The notes under the pieces are model-generated. The model made no database searches, was not told where the DNA came from, and saw only the letters and a list, made by a program, of their open reading frames with translations. A program made the position numbers and the translations under genes. Positions 56,578 to 64,000 of a stretch of DNA of 64,000 bases are shown in pieces. This DNA is from Streptomyces sclerotialus (GTDB taxonomy: Bacteria > Actinomycetota > Actinomycetes > Streptomycetales > Streptomycetaceae), in assembly GCA_000719105.1 (NCBI GenBank), contig JODX01000004.1:260215-324214 (forward strand), given 5' to 3'. Positions within the stretch are counted from its first letter, which is position 1. Each line of letters starts with the position of its first letter.

Positions 56578-58668
56578 CTACCAGCCCGACGGATTCCGCC
56601 CGTCCACGGCGAAGACGCTGCCGTCGGGTGCGGCGGCGTAGACCCGGCCGTCCACGACCACGGGCCGGGGCAGCGCGGCGACCACCTTGTCCGAGCGCGT
56701 GCCCAGCCGCGGCGGCGTCTGCCCGAGCAGCCGGCCGTCCCGCGCCCGCACGGCGAGCAGCCGGCCGTCGGGCGCGGTGACGTAGACGTGCCGGGCGTCG
56801 GCGACGGGGGTGGAGGCGCGGGTGACGGAGGTCTCCAGGGACCACAGCCGTTTCCGGGCCCTCATGTCGATCGCCTCCAGCGAACCGCCCATGGCCAGGA
56901 GATACACGACGTTCCCGCGCACGGTGGCGTGGACGTCGTAGCGGGATACGGGCAGCGGTACCCGGGTCGACGCTGCGGACTGCGGGTCGTAGCGGACGAC
57001 GGCGGTCGTGTTGCCGTCCAGGTCGGTGGAGAGGAAGTAGACGGATCCGTCGTGGACGCCGATGGGCTCCAGCTTTCCGCTCAGCCGCGCATCCCACCGC
57101 ACCTCACCCGTGTCCGGCTCAAGGGCGGTGATCCGGGTCTGCGCCCCGTCGTGGGACTCGCTCGTCGCGTACGCAAGCGGATCCCCGGCGAACGAGGCGA
57201 GGGCCGCCCCCTCGGTGCCCGGTATCCGGCGACTCCACTTCGTGTCGCCCGATGCGCTGTCCACACCGGTGACCGTGCCGTCCACGTCACCGAGCAGCAG
57301 TACGCCGCCCGCGTACCGCGCCGAACTCCGCGTCGGCACCGTGCGCCGCCAGGCTTCCGCTCCCGATGCCGGATCGAGCGCCGCCAAACGGCGCCCGCCG
57401 TCCACGTACGCATGGACGAGCCCGCCCGAGGCGACCGGTGGACCGCTGACGGTCTGCGCTGCCCCGGAGTGCCGCCACAGCAGGCTGCCGTCGGACATGT
57501 CGAGACCGAAGACCACCCCACTCTGCGCGCAGAGCAACACCTTGAGGCCGTAGGAACAATGCGGCATCCCCCCGCTCGCGGACGCAGGCTTCGCCTCCCA
57601 CCCGACGAACGCGGCCGCCGCCGTCTTCGCGTGCGTCTCCCGGTGCGACTCATCTCCCGGTCCAGCCAACCGCACAGAGGCGAACGCGCCGGACATGACG
57701 AGGACCAGCGCCCCGCCCATCAGGACGGAGCGCTTGCCCAGGTGTTTCCGGGGCTTCCGTTCGGGGTTCCGGGCCGGCGGCTTCCGCTCAGCCGTCTCAC
57801 CTGTCCGTTGCGCCGGTATGAAGGTCTGCGTGTCGTACGAGGCCGCCACCGACCGCAGCTCCCGCATCAACTCGTCCGGCGTCGGCCGGTCCTCCGGCCC
57901 TTTGGCGAGACAGCGCAGCACGAGCGGTGCCAGCTCGTCCGGTACGCCGGTCAGGTCGGGCTCGTCGTGCACGACCTGATAGGCGACGACATAGGGGCTG
58001 TCGGAGTCGAACGGCCCGCGTCCCGTGGCCGCGTGGACGATCACCGAGCCCAGCGCGAAGACGTCCGCGGCCGGCCCGACCTCCCGCGGCCGTCGGAACT
58101 GCTCGGGCGCCATGAACGGCGGCGTCCCGATCAACTTGCCGGTCTCCGTGCGCAGCTCGCTGTCGTCGGGCCGGGAGATGCCGAAGTCGATGACCTTCGG
58201 ACCGTCCTCGGCGAGCAGCACGTTGCTCGGCTTGAGATCCCGGTGAACGACCCCGGCCCGATGGATGTCGCGCAGTGCCTCCGCGAGGCCGGCCATCAGC
58301 AGGCGCAGCCGTCCGGGCTCCATGGGACCGTTCCGCTTCACCTCGTCCGCCAGCGTCGGCCCGGGAATGAACAGCGTGGCCATCCACGGCCGTCCGGCCT
58401 CCGGGTCGGCGTCGACGACCGGCGCGGTGAAGGCGCCGCTCACTCTGCGAGCGGCCGCCACCTCCTGCCGGAACCGCCCCCTGAACTCGGGATCCCGGGC
58501 GAACTCGGCGTGCACCACCTTCACCGCGAGCTTCATCCCGGAGGCGCTGCGGGCCAGGTGCACCACCCCCATGCCGCCCGACCCCAGACGGGATTCCAGG
58601 CGGTAGTGACCGGCGTACTCGGGAAGTTCCGCTTCCGCGCCCGCTCCGGTGTTCCGCTGTTGCGCCAT
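56578..58668 (-). CDS. Transmembrane Ser/Thr protein kinase with extracytoplasmic PQQ-type beta-propeller
   Basis: A 696-residue Hanks-type kinase. Kinase domain 22-285: LGSGGMGVVHLA, catalytic Lys in KLAVKVV, HRDLKPSNVLL, DFGISR and APE in PFMAPEQF. A basic linker leads to one TM (about 318-336), then a propeller of about 340 residues with repeated DxxSGxxxW units (DMSDGSLLWRHS, DPASGAEAWRRT, DSASGDTKWSRR, DTGEVRWDAR). The outer domain may sense a ligand. Start ATG 58668, with GGGGGTGG upstream. It is divergent from the SH3-domain gene. Confidence 0.92.
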   Translation of the reverse strand: MAQQRNTGAGAEAELPEYAGHYRLESRLGSGGMGVVHLARSASGMKLAVKVVHAEFARDPEFRGRFRQEVAAARRVSGAFTAPVVDADPEAGRPWMATLFIPGPTLADEVKRNGPMEPGRLRLLMAGLAEALRDIHRAGVVHRDLKPSNVLLAEDGPKVIDFGISRPDDSELRTETGKLIGTPPFMAPEQFRRPREVGPAADVFALGSVIVHAATGRGPFDSDSPYVVAYQVVHDEPDLTGVPDELAPLVLRCLAKGPEDRPTPDELMRELRSVAASYDTQTFIPAQRTGETAERKPPARNPERKPRKHLGKRSVLMGGALVLVMSGAFASVRLAGPGDESHRETHAKTAAAAFVGWEAKPASASGGMPHCSYGLKVLLCAQSGVVFGLDMSDGSLLWRHSGAAQTVSGPPVASGGLVHAYVDGGRRLAALDPASGAEAWRRTVPTRSSARYAGGVLLLGDVDGTVTGVDSASGDTKWSRRIPGTEGAALASFAGDPLAYATSESHDGAQTRITALEPDTGEVRWDARLSGKLEPIGVHDGSVYFLSTDLDGNTTAVVRYDPQSAASTRVPLPVSRYDVHATVRGNVVYLLAMGGSLEAIDMRARKRLWSLETSVTRASTPVADARHVYVTAPDGRLLAVRARDGRLLGQTPPRLGTRSDKVVAALPRPVVVDGRVYAAAPDGSVFAVDGRNPSGW

Positions 58669-58809
58669 GGGACCACCCCCGTGCTGTTCGTCCGCGCGCG
58701 CGACGCACGGAGCCTAGTCGATGACTCGTACGAGACGGAGGAGGCTTGCTAGCCTCCGCGTGCGAGTTGTGAACTCGTGTTCTGAAACGTGATCCATGGG
58801 AAGGAACGT

Positions 58810-58832
58810 GACCCCATGACGGTCATGGGGTC
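58810..58832. promoter_or_regulatory. Perfect 23-bp palindrome ahead of the SH3-domain gene
   Basis: Arms GACCCCATGAC (58810-58820) and GTCATGGGGTC (58822-58832) flank a single central G. It lies 18 bp before the ATG at 58851, just upstream of the Shine-Dalgarno, in the divergent spacer between the kinase and the SH3 gene. Such a long perfect symmetry fits a dimeric-repressor operator, or a hairpin in the 5' UTR. Confidence 0.75.
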
Positions 58833-58850
58833 CGACGGGGGGAGTTCTGC

Positions 58851-59177
58851 ATGTCTGTCGACGGTGTCGAACAGGTCGAGGCCGGTACGGGTGAAGCCAT
58901 CACCGCAACGGCGGCCGTCTCAGCGACTGTTCGCTTCTACCAGGTAGCCCCGGGTGTCCGCCTCAACGTCCGCAGCGGCCCGGGCACGAGCTACGGCATC
59001 GTCCGCGTCCTGTCCGAGGGCGCGAGCGTCCCGATCTACTGCCAGACGCCCGGCACATCGGTGACGGGTCCGTACGGCACCAGCAGGATCTGGGACAACA
59101 TCAGCAACGGTGAGTACGTCTCGGACGCGTATGTGAAGACCGGCAGCGACGGCTACGTCGCGTCGCGCTGCGCCTGA
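58851..59177 (+). CDS. Small SH3b-domain protein without signal peptide
   Basis: A 108-residue protein whose residues 28-108 fit a bacterial SH3 domain (FYQVAPGVRLNVRSGPGTSYGIVRVLSEGASVPIYCQ, then ending DAYVKTGSDGYVASRCA). Such domains usually bind peptide cross-bridges of the wall in secreted hydrolases, but there is no signal peptide or TM here. C64 and C107 could form a disulfide. The ATG at 58851 follows GGGGGGAG. Behind the 23-bp palindrome, divergent from a membrane kinase that may act on it. Confidence 0.83.
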   Translation: MSVDGVEQVEAGTGEAITATAAVSATVRFYQVAPGVRLNVRSGPGTSYGIVRVLSEGASVPIYCQTPGTSVTGPYGTSRIWDNISNGEYVSDAYVKTGSDGYVASRCA

Positions 59178-59230
59178 CCCCGCCCACAGCCGCCCGCCGC
59201 CCGCGGGCGGCCCGGAGCGATAATCACCGG

Positions 59231-59725
59231 GTGAGCGACGAGCAGAACGGCACCCCGGCGGCCCGGCCCACCGGCCCCCGCCCCGAACCCATCCGCTTCT
59301 TCGGCACCACCTGGGTGAACCACGACGACGGCTACCGGCTGCGCCGCGTAGCCGTCTCCGCCGGTTCCCTCGCCACGGTCGCCGCCTGCTGCCTGGTGCT
59401 CCGCTTCGCCTACGAGGGACTCCAGCTCGGGTCGGTGGGAGGCTTCGTCTCGCTCCTGGTCGTCGTCATGTTCGCGGTGTGCAGCGCGCTGGCCTTCGGC
59501 CACACCTGGGGCGGCTACGGCAAGCGGCCCGACCCCGACCGCCAGGCCTCACTGCGCGGTCTGCTGACCATCGGCTTCCTCGGCTCCCTCCTCGCCTACT
59601 TCTTCCGCTCGCTCACCGAGGCCCCGGGCGAGAAACTGCACCGCGAGGAGTACGAGAAGGACCGTGCCCAGTACGAGCGCCGTTCGGCCCGCCGCGCGGG
59701 CAACCCTTCCCGCCGCCGTCCGTAG
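59231..59725 (+). CDS. Conserved multi-pass membrane protein
   Basis: A 164-residue protein with three or four membrane segments (about 46-64, 72-91, 112-127) between a Pro-rich N-terminus with RFFGTTWVNHDDGYRLRRVAVS and a basic C-terminal tail (YEKDRAQYERRSARRAG). I recognise it only as a conserved streptomycete membrane protein; no motif gives a function. The GTG at 59231 follows GATAAT (59219-59224) by six bases without a Shine-Dalgarno, so it could be leaderless. Confidence 0.8.
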   Translation: MSDEQNGTPAARPTGPRPEPIRFFGTTWVNHDDGYRLRRVAVSAGSLATVAACCLVLRFAYEGLQLGSVGGFVSLLVVVMFAVCSALAFGHTWGGYGKRPDPDRQASLRGLLTIGFLGSLLAYFFRSLTEAPGEKLHREEYEKDRAQYERRSARRAGNPSRRRP

Positions 59726-59801
59726 CCCGCGCCTCGGCTCACCACCGGGAGCGGGCGCACCGGTCTTGACGCTGCCCACCCCCAGGAGCACTGTTCATCA
59801 C

Positions 59802-60662
59802 ATGGTGAATAACTCCCCGAGCCCCCCGCACCCCCCGGACCGCCCGGACTCCTCAGGTGCCCCCGACTCCTCAAGCCCCCTGGACTCCCCGGCCGTGCGA
59901 GCCCGGAACCTCACCGTCACCCGCGGCTCCCGTACGGTCCTCCGCTCCCTGGACTTCACCGTCCCGGCCGGCCGGATCACCGGCCTCCTCGGCCCTTCCG
60001 GATGCGGCAAGTCGACCCTGATGCGCGCGATCGTCGGCACCCAGGCCAAGGTCACGGGCACCCTGGAGGTCCTCGGCCACCCCGCCGGCACCGCCCGCCT
60101 CCGCTCCCGCATCGGTTACGTCACCCAGGCCCCGTCGGTCTACGACGACCTCACGGTCCGCCAGAACCTCGACTACTTCGCCGCGATCCTCGACCCGGGC
60201 CGCGCGGCCACCGCCCGCCGAGACGGGAACGTCACCCGCGTCATCGACGACGTCGCCCTCACCACCCACGCCGACGCCCTCGCCGGCAACCTCTCCGGCG
60301 GCCAGCGCAGCCGCGTCTCCCTCGCCGTCGCCCTCCTCGGCACGCCCGACCTCCTGGTCCTCGACGAGCCGACCGTCGGCCTCGACCCGGTTCTCCGCCG
60401 GGACCTGTGGGACCTCTTCCACCGCATCGCCGCCGAGCGCCGCGCCACGCTCCTCGTCTCCTCCCACGTCATGGACGAGGCCGAGCGCTGCCACCGCCTC
60501 CTCCTGATGCGCGAGGGCCGGATCCTCGCCGACGGCCCCCCGGACGCCCTGCGCGCCCGTACCGGAGCGGAGACGGTCGAGGCCGCGTTCCTGCACCTGG
60601 TCGACGAGGCGACCGCGGCGGGCGCCTCCCGAACGGAGACGGTGGGAGGGACATACCAATGA
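59802..60662 (+). CDS. ABC transporter ATPase (ABC-2 exporter type)
   Basis: ATPase of an exporter; 286 residues. Walker A GPSGCGKSTLMR, a signature LSGGQRSRVSLAVALLG (C-loop variant LSGGQ), Walker B LLVLDEPTVGLDP and the H-loop SSHVMDEAE. The N-terminal 30 residues are Pro/Ser-rich. Start chosen at the ATG 59802; a GTG at 59805 is adjacent, and the AGGAG is 14 bases away, so the start is not certain. It is translationally coupled with the permease gene. A near-palindrome TTCATCACATGGTGAA lies over the start. Confidence 0.9.
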   Translation: MVNNSPSPPHPPDRPDSSGAPDSSSPLDSPAVRARNLTVTRGSRTVLRSLDFTVPAGRITGLLGPSGCGKSTLMRAIVGTQAKVTGTLEVLGHPAGTARLRSRIGYVTQAPSVYDDLTVRQNLDYFAAILDPGRAATARRDGNVTRVIDDVALTTHADALAGNLSGGQRSRVSLAVALLGTPDLLVLDEPTVGLDPVLRRDLWDLFHRIAAERRATLLVSSHVMDEAERCHRLLLMREGRILADGPPDALRARTGAETVEAAFLHLVDEATAAGASRTETVGGTYQ

Positions 60663-61411
60663 CCACGCGCGCGATCAGCCCGTCCCGTACGACGGCGACC
60701 GCCACCCGGGTCCTGCGCCAGCTGGCCCACGACCCCCGCACCATCGCGCTCATGCTGCTCGTCCCGTGCGTGATGCTGTTCCTGCTCCGCTACGTCTTCG
60801 ACGCCGGCCCGCGCACCTTCGACTCCATCGGTGCCTCGCTGCTCGGCATCTTCCCGCTGATCACGATGTTCCTGGTGACGTCGATCGCCACCCTCCGCGA
60901 ACGCACCTCGGGCACCCTCGAACGCCTCCTCGCCATGCCCCTGGGCAAGGGCGACCTCATCGCGGGCTACGCCCTCGCCTTCGGCACCGTGGCGATCGTC
61001 CAGTCCGCGCTGGCCACGGGCCTGGCGCTGTGGTTCCTGGGGCTGGACGTCATGGGTTCCCCCTGGCTCCTCCTGCTGGTCGCCCTCCTGGACGCCCTGC
61101 TCGGCACCGCCCTCGGCCTCTTCGTCTCGGCCTTCGCCGCCTCCGAGTTCCAGGCCGTCCAGTTCATGCCGGCCGTGGTCTTCCCCCAGCTCCTCCTCTG
61201 CGGTCTCTTCGCGCCCCGCTCCGACATGCACCCCGTCCTGGAAGGAATCTCGAACGCCCTCCCGATGTCGTACGCCGTCGACGGCATGAACGAGGTGCTC
61301 CACCACCCGGACATGACGGCCGACTTCCTCCGTGACGTCCTGGTCGTGGCGGCCTCCGCCCTGCTGGTCCTGTTCCTCGGAGCGGCCACCCTCCGCCGCA
61401 GGACCGCCTGA
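60659..61411 (+). CDS. ABC-2-type permease
   Basis: A 250-residue membrane protein with six TM segments and the ABC-2 pattern (LRERTSGTLERLLAMPLGKGDLIAGY; LFVSAFAASEFQAVQFMPAVVFPQLLLCGLF; ALPMSYAVDGMNE). With the upstream ATPase it makes a two-gene exporter of the daunorubicin-resistance (DrrAB) sort. The ATG overlaps the preceding stop. The exported substrate is not predictable. Confidence 0.92.
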   Translation: MTTRAISPSRTTATATRVLRQLAHDPRTIALMLLVPCVMLFLLRYVFDAGPRTFDSIGASLLGIFPLITMFLVTSIATLRERTSGTLERLLAMPLGKGDLIAGYALAFGTVAIVQSALATGLALWFLGLDVMGSPWLLLLVALLDALLGTALGLFVSAFAASEFQAVQFMPAVVFPQLLLCGLFAPRSDMHPVLEGISNALPMSYAVDGMNEVLHHPDMTADFLRDVLVVAASALLVLFLGAATLRRRTA

Positions 61412-61505
61412 CCGACATCCCGCCCACCGGACAGCTCACCCCCGCCGGCACCCCGGGTGCGAGGATGCCCCCAGGACGACGCACCCTCCGGAGGGCACCC
61501 GCACC

Positions 61506-62318
61506 ATGACCCAGAAAGTCGCAGTCCTCGGCACCGGAAAGATCGGCGAGGCCCTGCTCAGCGGCATGATCCGAGCCGGCTGGGCCCCCGCGGACCTCAT
61601 GGTCACCGCCCGCCGGCCCGAGCGGGCCGAGGAACTCCGCACCCGCTACGGAGTCACCCCGGTCACCAACGCCGAGGCAGCGAAGACCGCCGACACCCTC
61701 ATCCTCACGGTCAAGCCCCAGGACATGGCCGCCCTCCTCGACGAACTCGCGCCGCACACCCCCGCCGACCGCCTGGTCATCAGCGGCGCCGCGGGCATCC
61801 CCACCGCCTTCTTCGAGGAGCGCTTCGCCCAGGGCACCCCTGTCGTACGGGTCATGACGAACACTCCCGCCCTCGTCGACGAGGCGATGTCCGTCATCTC
61901 CGCCGGCACCCACGCCACGGCCGGCCACCTCGCTCACGCCGAGGAGATCTTCGGTGCGGTCGGCAAGACGCTCCGCGTCCCCGAGTCCCAGCAGGACGCC
62001 TGCACGGCTCTCTCCGGCTCGGGCCCGGCGTACTTCTTCTACCTGGTCGAAGCGATGACCGACGCGGGCATACTCCTCGGCCTGCCCCGCGACAAGGCCC
62101 ACGATCTGATCGTCCAGTCCGCCATCGGCGCGGCCACCATGCTCCGCGACAGCGGCGAGCACCCCGTGAAGCTCCGCGAGAACGTCACGTCCCCCGCGGG
62201 CACCACCATCAGCGCCATCCGCGAGCTGGAGAACCACGGCGTACGGGCGGCCCTCATCGCCGCCCTGGAAGCCGCCCGCGACCGCAGCCGCGAGCTGGCC
62301 TCCGGCAAGAAGGACTGA
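61506..62318 (+). CDS. proC: Pyrroline-5-carboxylate reductase
   Basis: Last step of proline synthesis: reduces pyrroline-5-carboxylate with NAD(P)H. 270 residues: Rossmann motif VLGTGKIGEALLSGM (7-21), ILTVKPQDMAALL, VRVMTNTPALVDEAM, the ALSGSGPAYFFYLVEAM block and ENVTSPAGTTISAI. The ATG at 61506 follows GGAGGG. It stands between an ABC exporter and trpS. Confidence 0.96.
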   Translation: MTQKVAVLGTGKIGEALLSGMIRAGWAPADLMVTARRPERAEELRTRYGVTPVTNAEAAKTADTLILTVKPQDMAALLDELAPHTPADRLVISGAAGIPTAFFEERFAQGTPVVRVMTNTPALVDEAMSVISAGTHATAGHLAHAEEIFGAVGKTLRVPESQQDACTALSGSGPAYFFYLVEAMTDAGILLGLPRDKAHDLIVQSAIGAATMLRDSGEHPVKLRENVTSPAGTTISAIRELENHGVRAALIAALEAARDRSRELASGKKD

Positions 62319-62405
62319 CCGGCCAGGTCCGCACGACGCGGCGGCGGCAGTCCAGCCATCCCATTCCACCGCCGCGTCCACGGCCTCCCGCGCCCTTCTT
62401 CGCGC

Positions 62406-63461
62406 CTACCGAACCGCGTTCACCGCGGCTTCTGTCTTCCCCTCCGCCTCTGCCTCCGCCTCCGGAACGGCCGGCAGCAGCCCGATCGCGCGATAAGCGG
62501 CATCCACGGTCGGCCGGGCCATGGCCCGCGCCCGCCGGGCTCCCTCCCGCAGCACCCCCTCCACATGACCGGGATCCGCGCACAACTCCGCGTGCCGCTC
62601 CTGCACGGGCCTCAGGACTTCCACCACGGCCTCCGCGGTGTCCTTCTTCAAAGCCCCGTACGACGCGTACGCACCGCTGAGCTCCTCCGGGTCCCCACCC
62701 GTACAGGCAGCGAGGATCTCCAGCAGATTGGCCACCCCCGGCCGCGCCTCACGGTCGTACACGACCTCCCGACCGCTGTCGGTCACGGCCCGCATGACCT
62801 TCTTCCGCACCACGTCGGGCTCGTCGAGCAGATAGACGATCCCCGGGCCGACGTCGTCGCTCTTCCCCATCTTCAAGGTCGGCTCCTGCAGATTCATCAC
62901 CCGCGCCGCCACCCCCGGCCGCGTGGCCCGGGGCACCACGAACGTGTGCCCGTACCGCTGGTTGAACCGCACGGCCAGATCCCGCGCCAGCTCCACATGC
63001 TGCGTCTGGTCGTCCCCGACCGGCACCTCGTCGGTCCCGTACGCGAGGATGTCCGCCGCCATCAGCACGGGATACGTCAGCAGGGACAGCCGCACACTCC
63101 CGCCCCGCCCCTGCTCCCGCGCGGCCTTCTCCTTGTACTGGATCATCCGCCGCATCTCGCCGTCGGTCGCCACGCACTCCAGCAGATACGACAGCCGCGC
63201 GTGCTCGTCCACATGGCTCTGCACGAACACGGTGCACAGCTCCGGGTCCAGCCCCGCCGCCAGCAACAGCGACGCCGCCTGCCGGCTCAGCCGCCGCACC
63301 CGCGCCGGATCGTGCTCCACGGTCAGCGCGTGCAGGTCGACGACGCAGAACAGCGCATCACCCCGGTGCTGATCCACGGTCGCCCACCGTCGTACGGCGC
63401 CCAGGTAGTTCCCGAGCGTCAGATGCCCGGTCGGCTTGACCCCACTGAAGACCCGCGTCAT
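62406..63461 (-). CDS. trpS: Tryptophanyl-tRNA synthetase, auxiliary (TrpRS1-like)
   Basis: Class I synthetase charging tRNA(Trp). 351 residues; the HIGH-type motif is TGHLTLGN (11-18) and the KMSKS-type motif KMGKS (197-201). The C-terminal 20 residues are a Glu/Ala-rich tail. Streptomycetes have two TrpRS; the copy in this location in S. coelicolor is, to my memory, the auxiliary indolmycin-resistant one, controlled by ribosome-mediated attenuation. That agrees with the Trp-Trp leader peptide and terminator upstream here. SD GGAGGTGGAG before the ATG at 63461. Confidence 0.95.
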   Translation of the reverse strand: MTRVFSGVKPTGHLTLGNYLGAVRRWATVDQHRGDALFCVVDLHALTVEHDPARVRRLSRQAASLLLAAGLDPELCTVFVQSHVDEHARLSYLLECVATDGEMRRMIQYKEKAAREQGRGGSVRLSLLTYPVLMAADILAYGTDEVPVGDDQTQHVELARDLAVRFNQRYGHTFVVPRATRPGVAARVMNLQEPTLKMGKSDDVGPGIVYLLDEPDVVRKKVMRAVTDSGREVVYDREARPGVANLLEILAACTGGDPEELSGAYASYGALKKDTAEAVVEVLRPVQERHAELCADPGHVEGVLREGARRARAMARPTVDAAYRAIGLLPAVPEAEAEAEGKTEAAVNAVR

Positions 63462-63526
63462 CTCTCCACCTCCAGGTCAGGACCGCCGCTGTCCGCCGGC
63501 CGTCCCTCCTGGAGGGAGATACGAGA

Positions 63527-63587
63527 ACGGCCGCCGAGGCGGCGGCCGTCGAATGCGCACGTGAGCACGGCCGCCGTCAGGCGGCCC
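63527..63587 (-). promoter_or_regulatory. trpS attenuator (alternative hairpins)
   Basis: Read on the - strand: segment 1 (63587-63580) within the leader peptide can pair with segment 2 (63577-63567, ACGGCGGCCGT); segment 2 can instead pair with segment 3 (63549-63541, ACGGCCGCC); and segment 3 pairs with segment 4 (63535-63527, GGCGGCCGT), followed by TCTCGTATCT. That is the classic arrangement in which a stalled ribosome on the Trp codons favours 2:3 pairing, and read-through into trpS. Confidence 0.8.
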
Positions 63588-63615
63588 ACCACTGCTGGGT
63601 GCACGTACGCGTCAT
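63577..63615 (-). CDS. Leader peptide of the trpS attenuator
   Basis: ATG at 63615 opens a 12-residue peptide MTRTCTQQWWAA that ends in TGA at 63577-63579. Two adjacent Trp codons just before the stop are the sensing element: ribosomes stall there when charged tRNA(Trp) is scarce. The stop codon lies exactly between segments 1 and 2 of the attenuator. No other function is expected for the peptide. Confidence 0.85.
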   Translation of the reverse strand: MTRTCTQQWWAA

Positions 63616-63659
63616 CACGGTCCCGAGCGTACGCCTCCGGAGGACGGTCAGGACGGGAG

Positions 63660-64000
63660 TTGACACGCCCCGTCCCCCTCCGTATTGTTCTCCGAGTTGT
63701 CCGACGTGAGCGCCGACTCCGGTCGGTCCCCGGACAGCCATTCCGCAAGCACCACTCCACTCTCGACGAGCAGTCGATCTGCTGTCGTGCCATTGGCATG
63801 GGGATTTGCGAAATGAGGAATCCGCGTTCGAAAGGACGGGGCCCCCGATTAGCTCGGGAGCCAGGAATCCGCTAAAGTCTCACCAGTCGGAACGGCCCAA
63901 CGGCCGGGAAGGCAACTCCCGCTGACTGGGAATCAGGCCCGAAAGGATCTGATAGAGTCGGAACCGCCGGAAAGGGAAACGCGAGAGCGGGAACCTGGAA
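63660..64000 (+). promoter_or_regulatory. rRNA-operon promoter and leader region (runs off the right edge)
   Basis: A strong promoter TTGACA (63660-63665), 17-bp spacer, TATTGT (63683-63688) is followed by further candidate -10 boxes TAAAGT (63873-63878) and TAGAGT (63953-63958). The final 80 bases (GATCTGATAGAGTCGG, then GGAACCGCCGGAAAGG and GAGAGCGGGAACCTGGAA) match the multi-promoter leader that precedes 16S rRNA in streptomycete rrn operons, as I recall it. 16S itself begins beyond the window. Confidence 0.8.

Overview
The window is about 72% G+C with GTG and even TTG starts, strong third-position G/C bias and many 4-bp start/stop overlaps. Together with sigE-cseABC, Lsr2, ClpC, DisA, tandem bacterial-PH proteins and a wealth of Streptomyces-type conserved proteins, this marks it as Streptomyces chromosome. 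The gene order matches, as far as I remember it, the S. coelicolor interval around SCO3406 to SCO3334, so most of the window is conserved core. I see no integrase, transposase, tRNA or CRISPR array.

Layout. (1) 1-9160: tilS (5' end outside the window), hpt, ftsH and folE on +, then on - a folate cluster (folK, folB, an NTF2-like protein, folP), a DUF3180 membrane protein, and a C-terminally truncated DUF2156 membrane protein just upstream of folP. (2) 9192-13102: an OpuB/ProU-type compatible-solute ABC transporter, with the ATPase divergent from two permeases and a binding lipoprotein. (3) 13313-23073: a coiled-coil membrane protein, two bacterial-PH membrane proteins, a stand-alone NuoD paralogue convergent with a NDUFAF7/MidA-type methyltransferase, a NarL-type two-component system, a TmrB-like P-loop protein and an L-threonine-aldolase-like PLP enzyme. 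(4) 23270-28791: a five-gene cofactor operon (DUF2520 Rossmann protein, panC, nadB, nadC, coaX) for pantothenate/CoA and NAD. (5) 28891-35316: small unknowns, a BlaI-type regulator, an ArgA-like acetyltransferase, lsr2, an SCO3374-family protein and clpC with two candidate ClgR boxes. (6) 35329-39630: a 1041-residue NACHT (NLR-like) protein and a secreted M23 peptidase behind a possible c-di-AMP (ydaO) riboswitch. (7) 39811-43296: the sigE-cseA-cseB-cseC cell-envelope stress operon on -. (8) 43540-50460: mutY, a Gly/Ser-rich membrane-anchored protein, disA-radA, and an unusual sigma-like/zinc-finger/TM/BACON fusion. (9) 50621-56513: a Cys-rich YkgJ-like protein with a tandemly repeated tail, a Ppx/GppA phosphatase, a sugar-phosphate isomerase-like protein, a TetR regulator and ilvD. 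(10) 56578-64000: a PQQ-propeller Ser/Thr kinase, a signal-less SH3b protein behind a perfect operator-like palindrome, an ABC-2 exporter, proC, an auxiliary trpS with a Trp-Trp leader-peptide attenuator, and, running off the right edge, the promoter/leader region of an rRNA operon.

Themes. Cell-envelope homeostasis recurs (SigE/Cse, M23 peptidase, PH proteins, FtsH, the transmembrane kinase). DisA makes c-di-AMP, which may be read by the riboswitch ahead of the M23 peptidase in the same window. At least sixteen genes have a TANNNT -10 hexamer ending 6-7 nt (8 in one case) before the start codon, the signature of leaderless transcription; this was used to fix several starts. The entries most likely to reward follow-up are the NACHT protein, the sigma-like BACON fusion, and the lone NuoD/methyltransferase pair.
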